The position numbers and the translations under genes are program-made. Under the pieces are notes generated by a model that was given only the letters and a program-made list of their open reading frames with translations, was not told the DNA's origin and did not search any database. Shown piece after piece: positions 1 through 7,763 of a DNA stretch of 64,000 nucleotides (the stretch's first letter is position 1; every line of letters begins with the position of its first letter). The stretch spans positions 62,001 through 126,000 of the forward strand of contig NZ_JAFFIX010000023.1 of the NCBI RefSeq assembly GCF_016916835.1, read 5' to 3'. The DNA is from Actinacidiphila bryophytorum. GTDB taxonomy: Bacteria > Actinomycetota > Actinomycetes > Streptomycetales > Streptomycetaceae.

Positions 1-233
1 CCATCGCGACCGTGCCGCGCGCACTGGCCACCATCGACACCGCGACCGGCGAGGCCGCACAGGCCCACCACCAGCGCTCCGACGTGTGCGCGGTGCCCGC
101 CGCCGGCATCGTCGCCGAGGCCATGGTCGCCCTGGTCCTCGCCGACGCCGTCGCCGAGAAGTTCGGCGGCGACTCCGTCGCCCAGACCCGGCGCGGCATC
201 CGCGGCTACCTCGACCACCTGGTCGTCCGGTGA
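1..233 (+). CDS. aroC: Chorismate synthase, C-terminal end (partial)
   Basis: The window opens inside this gene; the reading frame is open from base 3 and ends at TGA 231-233. About 76 C-terminal residues are visible. They contain the family's closing signature, with RSDVCAVPAAGIVAEAMVA followed by a short helical tail. Chorismate synthase makes chorismate from 5-enolpyruvylshikimate 3-phosphate, the last step of the shikimate pathway, using reduced FMN. Its stop overlaps the GTG start of aroK (GTGA), which shows translational coupling in an aro operon. The N-terminal part lies outside the window. Confidence 0.93.
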   Translation, partial: IATVPRALATIDTATGEAAQAHHQRSDVCAVPAAGIVAEAMVALVLADAVAEKFGGDSVAQTRRGIRGYLDHLVVR

Positions 234-757
234 CCGCCCCGGCAGGCCCGCCGGCCGTCGTCCTCGTCGGCCCGCCCGGCGCGGGCAAGTCCACCGTCGG
301 CCGCATCCTCGCCGGCCGGCTCGGCACGGACTACCGCGACACCGACGCCGACATCGAGGCCGCCGCGGGCAAGCCCATCCCGGAGATCTTCATCGACGAG
401 GGCGAGCCGCACTTCCGCGACCTGGAGCGCACCGCCGTCAGGGAGGCCCTCGCCGGCCACGCCGGCGTCCTCTCGCTCGGCGGCGGCGCCATCATGGACG
501 CCGCCACCCGCGTCCTGCTCACCGGCCTGCCGGTGGTCTTCCTCGACGTCGGCCTGCACGCCGCCGTCCACCGGGTCGGCCTCGACGCGCCCCGCCCGCT
601 GCTCGCGGTCAACCCGCGGCAGAGCTGGCGCGAGCTGATGGAAGCGCGCCGCCCCCTGTACACCGAGGTCGCCAGGGCCGTCGTCGCCACCGACGAGGGC
701 ACCCCGGAGGACGTGGCAGAAGCCGTACTCGACGCACTCCAGTTGAAGGACGCATGA
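230..757 (+). CDS. aroK: Shikimate kinase
   Basis: The product has 175 residues, normal for the family. It phosphorylates shikimate at the 3-hydroxyl with ATP in the cytosol. A Walker A motif GPPGAGKST lies at residues 14-22, followed by the acidic YRDTDADIE shikimate site near residue 35 and the LSLGGGAI glycine motif near residue 83. The GTG at 230 is chosen because it overlaps the aroC stop (GTGA) and puts the P-loop at the usual distance from the N terminus; the open frame extends upstream only as an antiphase reading of aroC. The end overlaps aroB by four bases. Confidence 0.95.
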   Translation: MTAPAGPPAVVLVGPPGAGKSTVGRILAGRLGTDYRDTDADIEAAAGKPIPEIFIDEGEPHFRDLERTAVREALAGHAGVLSLGGGAIMDAATRVLLTGLPVVFLDVGLHAAVHRVGLDAPRPLLAVNPRQSWRELMEARRPLYTEVARAVVATDEGTPEDVAEAVLDALQLKDA

Positions 758-1866
758 GCAGCGAGAACCCCGCACTGACCGCGCCCCCCGTCCGGATCGC
801 CGTCGCCGGCACCGCGGGCACGGAGAGCTACGACGTACTGATCGGCCACCAGCTCCTCGGCGAGTTGCCGGGACTCATCGGCCCGAAGGCCAAGAAGGTG
901 GCCGTGCTGCACCCCGAGGCGCTGGCCGGCACCGGCGAGGCCGTCCGCGAGGACCTCGCCGAGCAGGGCTACGAGGCCATCGCCATCCAGCTGCCCAACG
1001 CCGAGGAGGCCAAGACCGCCGAGGTCGCCGCCTACTGCTGGAAGGCCCTCGGCCAGACCGGCTTCACCCGCACCGACGTCATCGTCGGCGTCGGCGGCGG
1101 CGCCACCACCGACCTGGCCGGCTTCGTCGCCGCGACCTGGCTGCGCGGGGTGCGCTGGATCGCCGTCCCCACCACTGTGCTCGGCATGGTCGACGCGGCC
1201 GTCGGCGGCAAGACCGGCATCAACACCGCGGAGGGCAAGAACCTCGTCGGCGCCTTCCACCCGCCCGCCGGCGTCCTGTGCGACCTGGCCGCACTCGACT
1301 CGCTCGGCGAACACGACTACGTCAGCGGCCTCGCCGAGATCATCAAGGCCGGCTTCATCGCCGACCCGGTGATCCTCGACCTCGTCGAAGCCGACCCGCA
1401 GGCCGCCCGCAGTCCCCGCTACGAGCACACCGCGGAACTCGTGGAGCGGGCGATCCGCGTCAAGGCCGAGGTCGTCTCCAGCGACCTCAAGGAGTCCGGG
1501 CTGCGGGAGATCCTCAACTACGGCCACACCCTCGCGCACGCCATCGAGAAGAACGAGCGCTACAACTGGCGGCACGGTGCCGCCGTCTCCGTCGGCATGG
1601 TCTTCGCCGCGGAGCTGGGCCGGCTCGCCGGCCGCCTGGACGACGCCACCGCCGACCGGCACCGCGCCGTCCTCGGCGCGGTCGGGCTGCCGCTGACCTA
1701 CCGCGGCGACCAGTGGCCGCGGCTGCTGGAGACCATGAAGGTCGACAAGAAGTCCCGCGGCGACCTGCTGCGCTTCATCGTCCTCGACGGCCTCGGCAAA
1801 CCCACGGTGCTCGAAGGCCCCGACCCCGCCGTGCTGCTCGCCGCGTACGGGGAGGTGTCCGCGTGA
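754..1866 (+). CDS. aroB: 3-dehydroquinate synthase
   Basis: The 370-residue product converts DAHP to 3-dehydroquinate, an NAD- and metal-dependent step of the shikimate pathway. The glycine-rich NAD/phosphate region VGVGGGATTDLAGF near residue 110 and GGKTGIN near residue 151 are intact. Metal ligands appear in AEIIKAGFI and in NYGHTLAHAIE. The ATG at 754 overlaps the aroK stop (ATGA), and its own TGA overlaps the GTG of aroQ, so the operon appears translationally coupled throughout. Length and motifs are typical. Confidence 0.96.
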   Translation: MSSENPALTAPPVRIAVAGTAGTESYDVLIGHQLLGELPGLIGPKAKKVAVLHPEALAGTGEAVREDLAEQGYEAIAIQLPNAEEAKTAEVAAYCWKALGQTGFTRTDVIVGVGGGATTDLAGFVAATWLRGVRWIAVPTTVLGMVDAAVGGKTGINTAEGKNLVGAFHPPAGVLCDLAALDSLGEHDYVSGLAEIIKAGFIADPVILDLVEADPQAARSPRYEHTAELVERAIRVKAEVVSSDLKESGLREILNYGHTLAHAIEKNERYNWRHGAAVSVGMVFAAELGRLAGRLDDATADRHRAVLGAVGLPLTYRGDQWPRLLETMKVDKKSRGDLLRFIVLDGLGKPTVLEGPDPAVLLAAYGEVSA

Positions 1867-2303
1867 CCCGCCCCGTCCTGGTGCTCAACGGCCCCAACCT
1901 CGGCCGCCTCGGCTCCCGCGAGCCCGACGTGTACGGCTCCACGTCCTACGCCGGCCTGGTCGAGCAGTGCCGCAAGACCGGGGCGGAACTCGGTTTCGAT
2001 GTCGAGGTCCGCGAGACCAACGACGAAGCCGAGCTGATCGGGTGGCTCCACGAAGCCGCCGACGGGAGCATTCCCGTCGTCCTCAACCCGGGCGCCTTCA
2101 CGCACTACTCGTACGGCCTGCGCGACGCCGCGGCGCAACGCACCGCACCGCTGATCGAGGTGCACATCTCGAACCCCTACGCCCGCGAGGTCTTCCGGCA
2201 CACCTCCGTCATCGCGGCGGTCGCCTCCGGCACGATCGCCGGCTTCGGCCTCACGTCCTACGACCTGGCCTTGCAGGCCCTGGCCGCCATTCCTCCGGCT
2301 TAG
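1863..2303 (+). CDS. aroQ: Type II 3-dehydroquinate dehydratase
   Basis: This 146-residue protein dehydrates 3-dehydroquinate to 3-dehydroshikimate. Type II hallmarks are present: LNGPNLGRLGSREPDVYG with the catalytic tyrosine near residue 24, NPGAFTHYSYGLRDA, and EVHISNPYAREVFRHTS carrying the active-site histidine and substrate arginine region. The GTG start overlaps the aroB TGA. It is the last gene of the aro operon here; a perfect CCCCCTTG/CAAGGGGG hairpin follows about 40 bases after the stop. The enzyme family normally forms dodecamers. Confidence 0.95.
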   Translation: MTRPVLVLNGPNLGRLGSREPDVYGSTSYAGLVEQCRKTGAELGFDVEVRETNDEAELIGWLHEAADGSIPVVLNPGAFTHYSYGLRDAAAQRTAPLIEVHISNPYAREVFRHTSVIAAVASGTIAGFGLTSYDLALQALAAIPPA

Positions 2304-2339
2304 ACGGCCGCTCCCCGTTGCCCGCGGTGGCTCGGGCGT

Positions 2340-2357
2340 CCCCCTTGCGCAAGGGGG
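2340..2357 (+). terminator. Hairpin after aroQ
   Basis: An 18-base perfect palindrome (CCCCCTTGCG followed by CAAGGGGG) starts 37 bases after the aroQ stop. It can fold into a strong hairpin and probably ends aro operon transcription. No U-tract follows, which is common in this group. Confidence 0.5.
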
Positions 2358-2900
2358 CAACCCCCAGGGGCGCGGGGCTGCATCTGATCTGCGGCTGGCG
2401 CCGCGCGGGCGCCGTTTCGGCGGGGCCGAGCCATCCGCTGGCCGCGGAGGCTGAGGGGGGTGCCTCTTCGGCGAGGCCGAGCCATCAGGGGCGCGGGGAA
2501 CTGCGCGCCCAGCCCCCACCGGCCGGTGGTCCGGCACGGACCGATCTGCCCCTTCGGGCCGGTGACGACGTGCAGCTTGTCGACGGCTGGTCGCGCAGTT
2601 CCGCCCCCAGAGCTTCGCCTGGGGGTACCCCCAGCGCCGCCTGGGGTGGTGGCGGTCCGTCGTCACACGACGGTGGTGGTGGGCTGGTCGCGCAGTTCCC
2701 CGCGCCCCTATGTGCTCGGCCCCGCCGAAGAGGATGGCTCGGCCCCGCCGAAGAGGCGCGCCCCCGCGCAAGGGGAGCCGTACAGCCACCGCGGCCCGCG
2801 GACGGGCACTCGCGGGGAACCCCGGGCGTTCACCACAGAACGCACGGGGACGGTACCGTTCGATCCGATGTCACCCCGCGCGGCAGCGCACCCCGCAGGA
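2358..2900. repeat. Gene-free interval of dispersed repeats
   Basis: About 540 bases without a credible gene. It holds two copies of the 21-bp family repeat in opposite orientation: AGGGGCGCGGGGAACTGCGC... at 2487-2507 and its reverse complement at 2689-2709. It also has four copies of a GCTCGGCCCCGCCGAAGAGG-like unit: two inverted at 2416-2432 and 2467-2483, and two tandem forward copies at 2714-2733 and 2737-2756. The open frames across this stretch are arginine- and proline-rich and are explained by the repeats. The promoter of the following ATPase gene presumably lies near 2800-2890, but I could not fix it. Confidence 0.75.
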
Positions 2901-2916
2901 GATGGAGCCGGCCGAC

Positions 2917-3618
2917 ATGCAGCACGCTGTGGGCGCACCGCAGCCCGGCGGCGGCGCGACGCCGCCGGCCGTAAGCGTCACCGGGCACTTCCCGCTGCCC
3001 CCGGCGGCCCCCGTTCAGGTGCCGGCGCCGGAAGGCAACGGCTCGCTGTCGGGCGGCGCGCACGGCCCGGTGGCCGTGCTGCTGATCGGCGCGGCGGGCG
3101 CGGGCAAGACCACGATCGCCCGGCACTGGGCGGACACCCGCGGCGCCCCGACCGCGCACATCAGCCTGGACGACGTGCGCGAGTGGGTGCGGGCCGGCTT
3201 CGCCGACCCGCAGGCCGGGTGGAACGAGCACTCGGAGGCGCAGTACCGCCTGGCCCGCCGCACCTGCGGCTTCGCCGCCCGCAACTTCCTGGCCAACGGA
3301 GTGTCGTGCATCATCGACGACGCCGTCTTCCCCGACCGCCCCGCGGTGGGCCTGGGCGGCTGGAAGCGGCACGTCGGCCCCGGGTTGCTCCCGGTGGTCC
3401 TGCTGCCCGGCCTGGACATCGTGCTGACCCGCAATGCCGAGCGCACGGGCAACCGGCGGCTGTCGGACGAGGAGGTCGCCCGTATCCACGGCCGGATGGC
3501 CGGCTGGTACGGCTCCGGCCTGCCGATCATCGACAACTCGCACCTGGACGTGGCCTCCGCCGCGGCGGCCCTGGACCGGGTCGTGGCCCGCAGCATCCAG
3601 GGCCCGCCGGTCTGGTAG
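2917..3618 (+). CDS. P-loop ATPase/kinase-like protein (AAA_33 type)
   Basis: The 233-residue protein has a Pro/Ala-rich N-terminal stretch of about 50 residues, then a nucleotide-binding domain. The P-loop GAAGAGKTT is near residue 56, HISLDDVREW follows, and a second acidic strand reads CIIDDAVF. This resembles small zeta-toxin/kinase-like P-loop folds, but no substrate can be named. ATG 2917 has GGAG eight to nine bases upstream; ATG 2902 is an in-frame alternative with its GGAG too close. It stands alone between the aro operon and the M24 gene. The function is unknown. Confidence 0.75.
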   Translation: MQHAVGAPQPGGGATPPAVSVTGHFPLPPAAPVQVPAPEGNGSLSGGAHGPVAVLLIGAAGAGKTTIARHWADTRGAPTAHISLDDVREWVRAGFADPQAGWNEHSEAQYRLARRTCGFAARNFLANGVSCIIDDAVFPDRPAVGLGGWKRHVGPGLLPVVLLPGLDIVLTRNAERTGNRRLSDEEVARIHGRMAGWYGSGLPIIDNSHLDVASAAAALDRVVARSIQGPPVW

Positions 3619-3695
3619 CGGGGCTGCGACCAGGCAGAACCCCCTTCGGTGGGCGAAAAGGGGCGGGGCGGGGGCGCGCGCCATAAGCTCACGGC

Positions 3696-4802
3696 ATGGC
3701 CGAGGTGCATGCGACCCGCAGGGACCGGCTGCGCGAGCGGTGCGCGGCGGCAGGGCTGGGTGCCGCGCTCGTGACGCGGCCGGCGAACGTCCGCTATCTG
3801 GCCGGCTGTGCGCCGCCCGGGTCCGCGCTGCTGGTCGGCCCGGGAGCCGAGGACACCCTCGTACACCTGCGCCCGCCGCCCGACGACCAGGGCGACACCG
3901 ACCCCGACGACCTGCGTTCGACGGTGCTGCCGTCACCGGACGGCGACGCGGCCGTGGCCGCGGCGACGCTGGCCAGGGAGCGGCACGCGGACTCCCTCGC
4001 GGTCGAGGAGCACCACCTGACGGTGGCGCGGCACCGCGCGATCGGCTCGGTGGCCGACGCGCTGCCGCTGTCCGACCTCGGCGGGGCCGTCGAGCAGCTG
4101 CGGCTGGTCAAGGACGAGCACGAGATCGCCGCCCTGCGGATAGCCGCGGAGATCGCCGACCAGGCGCTCGGCGAGCTGCTCGAGTCGATCCTGGTGGGCC
4201 GCACGGAACGGCACCTGGCGCTGGAGCTGGAGCGGCGGCTGGTCGACCACGGCGCCGACAGCGCCGCCTTCCCCACCTCGGTGGGCACCGGTCCGCACTC
4301 GGGCACGGCCCGCCATGTGCCGACCGACCGGCGGGTCGAGGAGGGCGACTTCCTCACGGTGCGTCTCGGCGCGTGCTACCGCGGTTACCGCTGCGAGGTG
4401 GGCCGCACCTTCGTGATCGGTACGGCTCCGGCCGGCTGGCAGATCGATCTGTACGACCTGGTCTTCAGCGCCCAGCGGGCCGGCCGCGAGGCCCTGGCAC
4501 CGGGTGTGGCCTGCCGTGACGTGGACCGGGCGACCCGCCAGCCGCTGGTGGCCGCGGGCCACGGGGACGGTGTGGCGCAGTGGTCGGGGCACGGTGTGGG
4601 CCTGGAAATCGACGAGGACCCTCAGTTGTCACCTGCGGCCATGGGTAAACTGGACGCTTGCGTGCCGGTCACCGTCGAACCGGGGGTCCACCTTCCGGGC
4701 CGCGGCGGCGTCCGCATCGACGACACCCTCGTCGTACGCCCCCTGGCGGACGGCGGACCCGAGCTACTCACCATCACGACCAAGGAACTCCTCGCCCTGT
4801 GA
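3696..4802 (+). CDS. M24-family aminopeptidase-like protein with altered metal ligands
   Basis: This 368-residue protein has the two-domain layout of Xaa-Pro aminopeptidases: a creatinase-like N half (residues about 1-125) and a pita-bread C half. The usual five metal ligands are altered. The normal DxG...SDxTRT reads VRLGACYRGYRCEVGRTF, so the first Asp is Arg and the second is Glu. The GHG histidine and the VEPG glutamate remain, the VHE histidine is Asp (LEIDED), and the last glutamate is Asp (VRIDD). Peptidase activity is therefore doubtful; it could be a binding protein. It lies 53 bases upstream of efp and probably shares its transcript. Confidence 0.85.
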   Translation: MAEVHATRRDRLRERCAAAGLGAALVTRPANVRYLAGCAPPGSALLVGPGAEDTLVHLRPPPDDQGDTDPDDLRSTVLPSPDGDAAVAAATLARERHADSLAVEEHHLTVARHRAIGSVADALPLSDLGGAVEQLRLVKDEHEIAALRIAAEIADQALGELLESILVGRTERHLALELERRLVDHGADSAAFPTSVGTGPHSGTARHVPTDRRVEEGDFLTVRLGACYRGYRCEVGRTFVIGTAPAGWQIDLYDLVFSAQRAGREALAPGVACRDVDRATRQPLVAAGHGDGVAQWSGHGVGLEIDEDPQLSPAAMGKLDACVPVTVEPGVHLPGRGGVRIDDTLVVRPLADGGPELLTITTKELLAL

Positions 4803-4855
4803 CGGGCGCGGGTCTCCGCGGTCCCGAAGCAGCACTTTCAGGAGATTCCGCAACC

Positions 4856-5422
4856 GTGGCCACCACGAACGACCTCAAGAACGGCCTCGTGCTCAAGCTC
4901 GACAGCGGCCAGCTCTGGACCGTAGTCGAGTTCCAGCACGTCAAGCCCGGCAAGGGCCCCGCCTTCGTGCGCACCAAGCTGAAGCACGTGCTCTCCGGGA
5001 AGGTCGTCGACAAGACCTTCAACGCGGGTGTGAAGGTCGAGACCGCCAACGTCGACAAGCGCGGCATGCAGTTCTCCTACAAGGACGGCACCGACTTCGT
5101 CTTCATGGACACCGAGACCTACGACCAGATCACGGTCAGCCCCGAGGTCGTCGGCGACGCCGCCAACTACCTGCTGGAGGGCTTCGAGGCCGTCGTGGCG
5201 ATGTACGAGGGCTCGCCCCTGTACATCGAGCTGCCCGCGTCCGTCGAGCTGGTCATCGAGTACACCGAGCCCGGTGTGCAGGGCGACCGCTCCACCGGCG
5301 GCTCCAAGCCGGCGCGGCTGGAGACCGGCTACGAGATCGGTGTCCCGCTGTTCATCACGACGGGTGAAAAGGTGAAGGTCGACACCCGTACGGGCGACTA
5401 CCTCGGCCGGGTGAACAGCTAA
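4856..5422 (+). CDS. efp: Elongation factor P
   Basis: The 188-residue factor rescues ribosomes stalled at polyproline stretches. Its three OB-like domains are complete. The beta3-beta4 loop reads KPGKGPAF, with the lysine near residue 33 at the tip where other bacteria modify the residue. GTG 4856 is chosen because AGGAG lies 11 bases upstream and the protein then begins VATTNDLKNG, matching the actinobacterial N terminus. The stop is two bases before the nusB start, so both genes are co-transcribed. Confidence 0.96.
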   Translation: MATTNDLKNGLVLKLDSGQLWTVVEFQHVKPGKGPAFVRTKLKHVLSGKVVDKTFNAGVKVETANVDKRGMQFSYKDGTDFVFMDTETYDQITVSPEVVGDAANYLLEGFEAVVAMYEGSPLYIELPASVELVIEYTEPGVQGDRSTGGSKPARLETGYEIGVPLFITTGEKVKVDTRTGDYLGRVNS

Positions 5423-5424
5423 CC

Positions 5425-5850
5425 GTGGCTGCCCGGAACAAGGCCCGCAAGCGCGCCTTCCAGATCCTCTTCGAGGCGGAACAGCGGGGTGCAGACCCGG
5501 TGACCGTCATGGCGGACTGGATCCGGCTCGCCCGGACCGACGACCGGCAGCCGCCGGTCACCGAGTACACGATGCAGCTGGTCGAGGGGTACGCGGCACA
5601 CGCCGAGCCGATCGACGACCTGCTGTCCGCGCACGCGGTGGGCTGGACTCTGGACCGCATGCCCGTGGTGGACCGCAACGTGCTGCGGCTCGGCGCGTAC
5701 GAGCTGATCTGGGAGGACGACGTCCCGGACGCCGTCGTGCTGGACGAGGCGGTGCAGATGGCCAAGGAGTTCTCGACCGACGAGTCCCCCTCGTTCGTCA
5801 ACGGCCTGCTCGGCAAGCTGATGGAGCTGAAGCCCACCCTGCCGCGCTGA
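5425..5850 (+). CDS. nusB: Transcription antitermination factor NusB
   Basis: The 141-residue, all-helical protein pairs with S10 (NusE) on boxA RNA for antitermination during rRNA transcription. The family pattern is visible: an arginine-rich start AARNKARKRAFQILFE, then RNVLRLGAYEL and the C-terminal AKEFSTDESPSFVNGLLGKL. The GTG start lies two bases after the efp stop; the efp-nusB order is conserved in many bacteria. A long inverted repeat follows 21 bases downstream. Confidence 0.95.
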   Translation: MAARNKARKRAFQILFEAEQRGADPVTVMADWIRLARTDDRQPPVTEYTMQLVEGYAAHAEPIDDLLSAHAVGWTLDRMPVVDRNVLRLGAYELIWEDDVPDAVVLDEAVQMAKEFSTDESPSFVNGLLGKLMELKPTLPR

Positions 5851-5871
5851 CCGCCTGCCCTACCCCTGTGA

Positions 5872-5917
5872 CCAGGCCCGACAGCAGAAGATGAACAATA
5901 TTCTGCTTCGGGCCTGG
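5872..5917 (+). terminator. Long hairpin after nusB
   Basis: CCAGGCCCG-AC-AGCAGAA (5872-5889) pairs with TTCTGCTTCGGGCCTGG (5901-5917), giving a 16-17 bp stem with a single bulge and an 11-base AT-rich loop. It most likely terminates the efp-nusB transcript. It lies only 34 bases upstream of the next ATG, so it could also be an operator for that gene. Confidence 0.55.
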
Positions 5918-5938
5918 TGTCTGCCGCGGGGCCTGGCC

Positions 5939-5944
5939 TAGATT
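5939..5944 (+). promoter_or_regulatory. Candidate -10 (TAGATT) for a leaderless transcript
   Basis: TAGATT matches the Streptomyces TANNNT -10 pattern and ends seven bases before ATG 5952. No Shine-Dalgarno sequence precedes that ATG. Transcription would start at or next to the start codon, so the mRNA is probably leaderless. I see no clear -35 element. Confidence 0.4.
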
Positions 5945-5951
5945 CCGCGGC

Positions 5952-7409
5952 ATGGACGACGCGGCAGCCCCCGACAGCGGTGACCTGATCCTGGCCCGCC
6001 TGGCACAGCTGCGGGCCGCCGACCTGCCCGTGCACGGCGGCCGCACCATGGCGTACGTCTACGACTCCGGTCTCCCGGGCCTCGACGGCCTCGCGGCCCG
6101 TGCGCAGGCCGCCTTCGCCGGCGTCAACGGCCTGGACATGACCGCCTTCCCCAGCGTCGTCACCCTGGAGAACGACGTCGTCCGGCAGGCCGCCCGGCTG
6201 CTCGGCGGCGGCCCGGCCACCGCCGGGACCTTCACCAGCGGCGGCACCGAGAGCTGCCTGCTGGCCGTGCTCACCGCCCGCGAGCACGCCCGGCGCACCC
6301 GCGGGGTCGACGCGCCCGAGATCGTCCTGCCGCAGACCGCGCACGCCGCCTTCCACAAGGCCGCCGCGCTCTTCGGGCTCACCCCCGTGACCGTCCCCGT
6401 CGACCCCCGCACCTTCCGGATGCGCCCGCAGGACGTCGCCGCCGCCGTCACCGCGCGCACCGCCCTCGTGGTGGCCTCCGCGCCCTCCTACGCCCACGGC
6501 GTCGTCGACCCGGTGCCGGATGTCGCCGCGGCCGCCGCGGAGCGCGACGTGCTCTGCCACGTCGACGCCTGCATCGGCGGCTGGTACCTGGGGCACCGCA
6601 GGCTCGCCGCCGGCATCGCAGCACCGCCGCCCTTCGACCTGTCCGTGCCCGGCGTCAGCTCGCTGTCGGTGGACCTGCACAAGTACGGGTACACCCCCAA
6701 GGGCGCCTCCGTGCTGCTCTTCCGGGACGCGGAGCTGCGCAGGCACGGCTGGTTCGCACACGCCTCCTGGCCCGGCTACCCGGTCGTCAACGCCACCTTG
6801 CAGGGCACGAAGTCCGCAGGCCCGCTCGCCGCCGCCTGGGCGGTGCTGCAGCACGTCGGAACCGGCGGATACGTCGAGCTGGCCCGCCGGGTGCACGAGG
6901 CGACCGCACTGCTGGTCGACGGCATCGCGGCCGTCGACGGCCTGCGGGTGCTCGGCGAACCGGACGCCTCCCTGGTCGCGGTCGCAGCCGACGACCCCGG
7001 CACCGACCCCTTCGTGGTCGCCGACGAGATGCGGCTGCGCGGCTGGTACCTCCAGCCGCAGCCCGCCCACGCCGGCTCCCCCGCGAACCTGCACCTGACG
7101 GTGACCGCGGCCGTCGCGGACCCCGCCCGTATCGCGGAACTGCTCGCGGAACTGGCCGCCGCCGTCCCGCGCGCCCGCGCGCTCGGCCCCGCCACCGTCG
7201 ACCCGGGCGTCGCGGAGGTCGCCGCCGCCCTCGACCCCGCCACGATCGGCCCGGCGGAGGTCGCGCTGGCCCTGGAGGTCGCCGGGGTCGGCGCCGACGG
7301 CGCACTCCCGCAGCGGATGGCGCCGGTGCTCGCCGTCCTCCAGGCGCTGCCCGCACCGCTGACCGAGCGGCTGCTGCCTGAGGTGGTCTCCCGGCTGTAC
7401 ACGCCGTGA
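5952..7409 (+). CDS. PLP-dependent decarboxylase/lyase, sphingosine-1-phosphate lyase-like
   Basis: This 485-residue fold-type I PLP enzyme has TSGGTESCLLAV for phosphate binding (near residue 96), CHVDACIGGWYL with the cofactor aspartate (near residue 203), and SVDLHKYGYTPKG with the Schiff-base lysine (near residue 242). The HKYGYTPKG motif and the overall order resemble sphingosine-1-phosphate lyases and related group II decarboxylases. No membrane helix is present, so it is probably cytosolic. The substrate is unknown; Streptomyces are not known for sphingolipids, so another amino-phosphate or amino-acid substrate is possible. It is a single gene between the nusB terminator and the EF-G leader region. 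Confidence 0.8.
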   Translation: MDDAAAPDSGDLILARLAQLRAADLPVHGGRTMAYVYDSGLPGLDGLAARAQAAFAGVNGLDMTAFPSVVTLENDVVRQAARLLGGGPATAGTFTSGGTESCLLAVLTAREHARRTRGVDAPEIVLPQTAHAAFHKAAALFGLTPVTVPVDPRTFRMRPQDVAAAVTARTALVVASAPSYAHGVVDPVPDVAAAAAERDVLCHVDACIGGWYLGHRRLAAGIAAPPPFDLSVPGVSSLSVDLHKYGYTPKGASVLLFRDAELRRHGWFAHASWPGYPVVNATLQGTKSAGPLAAAWAVLQHVGTGGYVELARRVHEATALLVDGIAAVDGLRVLGEPDASLVAVAADDPGTDPFVVADEMRLRGWYLQPQPAHAGSPANLHLTVTAAVADPARIAELLAELAAAVPRARALGPATVDPGVAEVAAALDPATIGPAEVALALEVAGVGADGALPQRMAPVLAVLQALPAPLTERLLPEVVSRLYTP

Positions 7410-7490
7410 GCCACGGCGGCCCGGGCACCGGGCGGGCCGGCTGACGCGCAGCGCGCGACCCGAAGGGCGGTGCGGGCCGCCTGTCGCCGG

Positions 7491-7528
7491 AAAAACCGGA
7501 TGTCCGCGGAGCGGGGCCGGGCTACGCT
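7491..7528 (+). promoter_or_regulatory. Candidate promoter with AT tract (WblC/WhiB7-like layout)
   Basis: An AAAAA tract (7491-7495) lies just upstream of a -35-like TGTCCG (7501-7506), a 16-base spacer and TACGCT (7523-7528). WhiB7/WblC-dependent promoters carry an AT-rich element next to the -35. The fit here is suggestive only. Confidence 0.3.
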
Positions 7529-7607
7529 CACGCCTGGAATCGCGCGCCGACCACCACGCCGACGGCGTCGGGTGGCGCGCCCTTTGACGAGCGAGGGGAG
7601 ACCGGCC

Positions 7608-7712
7608 GTGCGTACGCGCAGCAGTGCCGTCATCCCCGCGTCGCGGCACCGGGTGATCCTGGTGTCTTCCCGCCTCCGGCGCCGGCTGCGCGGCCGGCCC
7701 CGGACCCCCTGA
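7608..7712 (+). CDS. Possible 34-residue leader peptide, Arg-rich
   Basis: A GTG at 7608, eight bases after GAGGGGAG, opens a 34-codon frame ending at TGA 7710-7712. The peptide ends with SSRLRRRLRGRPRTP. Repeated Arg-X-Arg motifs of this kind are where macrolide-bound ribosomes stall in known resistance leader peptides. It lies 140 bases before the EF-G paralogue and is followed by two competing hairpins, the usual layout of translation-dependent attenuators. A longer upstream reading (from 7470) has no ribosome binding site. It could also be a chance frame. Confidence 0.4.
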   Translation: MRTRSSAVIPASRHRVILVSSRLRRRLRGRPRTP

Positions 7713-7763
7713 CGCACCTCGCATCGCCTGCCTGCCCGTCTGCCGGACCCCCGGCCGGACGTG

